From Sulfurovum sp. bin170 (GTDB lineage: Bacteria > Campylobacterota > Campylobacteria > Campylobacterales > Sulfurovaceae): DNA of 5,813 nucleotides. A model generated the notes under the pieces. The model saw only the letters and a program-made list of their open reading frames with translations, made no database searches and was not told the origin of the DNA. Positions 3,711-5,813 of the stretch are shown here, one piece after another. Made by a program: the position numbers and the translations under genes. The stretch covers positions 1 to 5,813 of the forward strand of contig NZ_JAACKB010000103.1 of NCBI RefSeq assembly GCF_010892395.1, written 5' to 3'. The first letter of the stretch is position 1. Each line of letters starts with the position of its first letter.

Positions 3711-5813
3711 ATGAGAATTTTTGACTTATCAAACGGAGAGAATCCCTCTCTACATAAATCGGATAGAGGAGAAAGAGAGCCTTATTTGAAACAATGGCTA
3801 AAATTGGGGTGTGTTGCAGTTGCATTGGGTGTAATGCCAAGCGTCTCATTTGCTACTGCTTGTACTCCAGTTGCAAATATAACCACAAGTGGTAGCTATG
3901 CTGGAATAACAAGTGAGTGTGGGGCTGTTGATGGAAGTGCCTTAAAACCTATTATAATAAAAACCAGTACCTATGATAAAAGTGGTGCTTATGCTGATGG
4001 TTCTTTACTGTTTCTTGGAATTTCATCAGGTTCATACGCTAGTTATACTCCCAATCTGGTAGATCCTACTGAAAACTTAGGTACTAAAGAATGGTTTAAA
4101 CTGAGTACAGGTGCTTGTCCTACGGACTATATCGCTCCTCCTACTAGCGAGGTTAGTAACATTGCTTTTGCTACTAACAGTGCATTTTGTGGCTTGATGC
4201 ATACAGATGCAAATATGTTGGCTATAGGTTTCACCACTGGTGCAGATAAAATAACTGAATTTACAACAACTTCTGCTAATTACTACGCAGCACCCACCAC
4301 AATCTCCATCGCAAAAACCACCGATGGTGCAGAAAACAATGGGGGTACACCCACTGATGCTGTATTTACGATAACAGTCACACCAGCCAACAGTTCAGGT
4401 TCGGCGATTACTGGGGATATTGTTTATTCAGAGACAGCTACGGAGGGTACAGATTATGCCACAGGAGCGACTACTTTTAGCATTGCTGATGGTGCATCTA
4501 GTGCCACGATTACTTTGGATATTACAGAAGATTACTTAGGTGAGGAGATAGAGGATATTACAGCTACTATTTCAAATCTATCAGCAGGTTCACTTGGTAC
4601 TAGTTCTGCTATTGCAACAATCAGTGATGATGATCCACATCCATCTGAAGCTTTATATGATGCAACAACAGGTGAATTAGGAATAACTGGTGTAAGGTTC
4701 GCAAGTATTACTGGTGACGACATTATTGCCAATAAATTCACCATAACAGGTGAAGGTGATAATAGTTATACCTTGACAGATACCCCTAATGTGGAAATTG
4801 ATTCTTCTACTGTATTTACCCTCACCCTCAGTGCAACCGACCGTATCAATGTTGAAGGTTTAATAAATACGACTGGACTCACTTCGGCAGTTGCCCCACA
4901 TATAGACTATAATCTTGCTATGGCTACTGGCTTTAATGGCAGTTACTCAGGTACAGCCTCTGTCGGTGATTCTGTTACAGATTTTGCATCTACTCAAGAC
5001 AACCCAATACCCACCATCACCAGTGCCACTTATGGCAGTACCTCTGGTGTTTTAGTGGTGACGGGAACAAACTTGGTCAAAAAATTTGGTGCTACCAATG
5101 ATATTGACATCAGCACTTTGACTTTTACTGGTGAAGGGGGTGCAACACATACGATTACTAGTAGTACCGATGTAGAACTCACCGATGCTACTACTTTTAC
5201 TGTGACATTAACAGGAGCAGATAAAACAGCAGTAGATGCGTTATTAGATAAAACAGGTAACAGTTCAACGGATGGTACGACATACAATCTAGCTGTGGCA
5301 ACAAATTGGTTAGCAGGAACAGACCCAACGACGGATATTGCTGATGCGACTGGCAATGCGATTGTAGTATCGGTTGATACCCTACCAACAGCCACCAGTG
5401 TAACCTTTACAGGTACTCTTCAAGTAGGAGAAACACTGACAGGAAGTTATACCTATGCAGATGCAGAGAGTGATACGGAGACTACTTCAACCTTTAAATG
5501 GTATCGTTCCGATGATGCTAGTAGTGCAAACAAAGCTGAAATTACAGGAGCAACAGCTTCAACTTATACTTTAACAGCAGATGATGTGGGTAAATATATT
5601 AGCTTTGAAATGATACCTGTTAATGCGAATGGTACAGGAGTAGCAGTTGAAAGCACTATTAATGCTACGGCTGTGATTGTTGTCCCGACAACACCTACAA
5701 CAACAACAACTCCAACAACAACAGCAACACCACCAAAATCAAATGATATTGTGGTTCCTGTTAATGAGGGAGGAGAAAAAGAACAGACCACCGCCCAATT
5801 TGATGATAAGATA
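3711..5813 (+). CDS. Large secreted modular adhesin-like protein, 5' part (3' end outside window)
   Basis: The first 701 codons of an exported surface or extracellular protein, open to the right edge. A Sec-type signal peptide has a long charged n-region (1-31), a hydrophobic core about 32-47 and likely cleavage after SFA (48) or ATA (50). Residues 51-190 form an unrecognised region with Cys51, Cys70, Cys136 and Cys160, possibly two disulfides. A Calx-beta domain (about 195-308) shows GTDYATG, an acidic EDYLGEEIED and terminal ISDDD, consistent with calcium binding. Two related units of period 125 follow (314-438, 439-557; TGEG, FTVTL and YNLA-type motifs). An Ig-like domain at about 558-655 has GETLTGSYTYAD, FKWYRSDD and YTLTADDVGKYISFE. 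A Thr/Pro linker (659-675) and an acidic stretch end the visible part. Sampled lines have about 43-47% G+C, above the rest of the window. Adhesion or biofilm roles fit this architecture but are inferred; the C-terminal anchor is not visible. Confidence 0.88.
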   Translation, partial: MRIFDLSNGENPSLHKSDRGEREPYLKQWLKLGCVAVALGVMPSVSFATACTPVANITTSGSYAGITSECGAVDGSALKPIIIKTSTYDKSGAYADGSLLFLGISSGSYASYTPNLVDPTENLGTKEWFKLSTGACPTDYIAPPTSEVSNIAFATNSAFCGLMHTDANMLAIGFTTGADKITEFTTTSANYYAAPTTISIAKTTDGAENNGGTPTDAVFTITVTPANSSGSAITGDIVYSETATEGTDYATGATTFSIADGASSATITLDITEDYLGEEIEDITATISNLSAGSLGTSSAIATISDDDPHPSEALYDATTGELGITGVRFASITGDDIIANKFTITGEGDNSYTLTDTPNVEIDSSTVFTLTLSATDRINVEGLINTTGLTSAVAPHIDYNLAMATGFNGSYSGTASVGDSVTDFASTQDNPIPTITSATYGSTSGVLVVTGTNLVKKFGATNDIDISTLTFTGEGGATHTITSSTDVELTDATTFTVTLTGADKTAVDALLDKTGNSSTDGTTYNLAVATNWLAGTDPTTDIADATGNAIVVSVDTLPTATSVTFTGTLQVGETLTGSYTYADAESDTETTSTFKWYRSDDASSANKAEITGATASTYTLTADDVGKYISFEMIPVNANGTGVAVESTINATAVIVVPTTPTTTTTPTTTATPPKSNDIVVPVNEGGEKEQTTAQFDDKI
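4650..5381 (+). repeat. Two tandem 125-residue domain repeats inside the adhesin
   Basis: Unit 1 encodes residues 314-438 and unit 2 residues 439-557. They are aligned by the opening tyrosine motifs (Tyr316/Tyr441), the TGEG turn (347/474), the VFTLTL/TFTVTL strand and the YNLAMAT/YNLAVAT strand. The units have diverged clearly in amino acids and DNA, so they are old domain repeats rather than recent copies. Units of this type are familiar from very large bacterial surface proteins. Confidence 0.75.
5685..5735 (+). repeat. ACA/CCA-rich low-complexity tract encoding a Thr/Pro linker
   Basis: Seventeen codons, nearly all ACA or another Thr or Pro codon, encode residues 659-675, between the Ig-like domain and an acidic segment. 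It is in frame, and loss or gain of triplets would change linker length without breaking the protein. Confidence 0.85.

Noticed and set aside
3804..3812. Lipobox-like LGC in the adhesin signal peptide (Cys34)
   Set aside because: Lys31 occupies the -3 position and the hydrophobic core follows rather than precedes the cysteine, so lipoprotein processing is unlikely.
5030..5395. 121-codon open frame on the minus strand
   Set aside because: Lies antisense to the repeat units of the adhesin frame, with a Val/Ser/Ala-rich translation typical of the complement of Thr-rich coding. The plus frame continues through it with recognisable domains.
5564..5791. 75-codon open frame on the minus strand
   Set aside because: Antisense to the Ig-like domain and Thr/Pro linker; its VVVGVVVVVGVV stretch is simply the complement of the ACA repeats.
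1..5813. CRISPR array, tRNA, rRNA or a classical insertion sequence
   Set aside because: No regularly spaced repeats, no cloverleaf or rRNA-like segments, and no transposase or terminal inverted repeats were seen. The 63-bp repeats are direct, not inverted.

Overview
The window is AT-rich (roughly one third G+C in the regulatory genes and the ATPase gene, near 15-20% in some intergenic stretches). The AHQWRQPL-type H-box of the kinase and the mix of gene families suggest a Campylobacterota bacterium of the Sulfurimonas/Sulfurovum/Arcobacter kind. This assignment is an inference from gene style, not a database match.

Layout: (1) 3-1082, plus strand: the 3' part of a membrane sensor histidine kinase, cut by the left edge. 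It keeps the end of a periplasmic solute-binding-like sensor, one transmembrane helix and a complete kinase core. (2) 1083-1208: a short convergent intergenic region with about 44% G+C. It holds small hairpins and, on the minus strand, a protein-like 43-codon open frame that runs into the end of the next gene. (3) 1209-1883, minus: an OmpR/PhoB-type response regulator that meets the kinase tail to tail. (4) 1978-3507, minus: an intact AAA-ATPase-like/PD-(D/E)XK nuclease-like protein. (5) 3711-5813, plus: the first 701 codons of a secreted, modular adhesin-like protein that continues past the right edge. It has a signal peptide, a Cys-containing N-terminal region, a Calx-beta domain, two tandem 125-residue repeats, an Ig-like domain and a Thr/Pro linker.

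The most notable structure is a 63-bp direct repeat (57/63 identical by manual alignment) at 1899-1961 and 3556-3618, one copy on each side of the ATPase/nuclease gene. Without the gene and one repeat copy, the response regulator and the adhesin would be divergent neighbours sharing a single AT-rich control region. This looks like either a cassette inserted with a duplicated flank or a shared regulatory sequence placed in front of both minus-strand genes. The repeat contains a perfectly conserved 22-bp block with a 13-bp palindrome.

The adhesin control region holds four tandem AAATT units, an extended -10 promoter (TGn-TACAAT), a dyad overlapping that -10 and a strong Shine-Dalgarno. Together these suggest a regulated, possibly variable surface protein. 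A link between the kinase/regulator pair and the adhesin is plausible from position but is not shown by the sequence.
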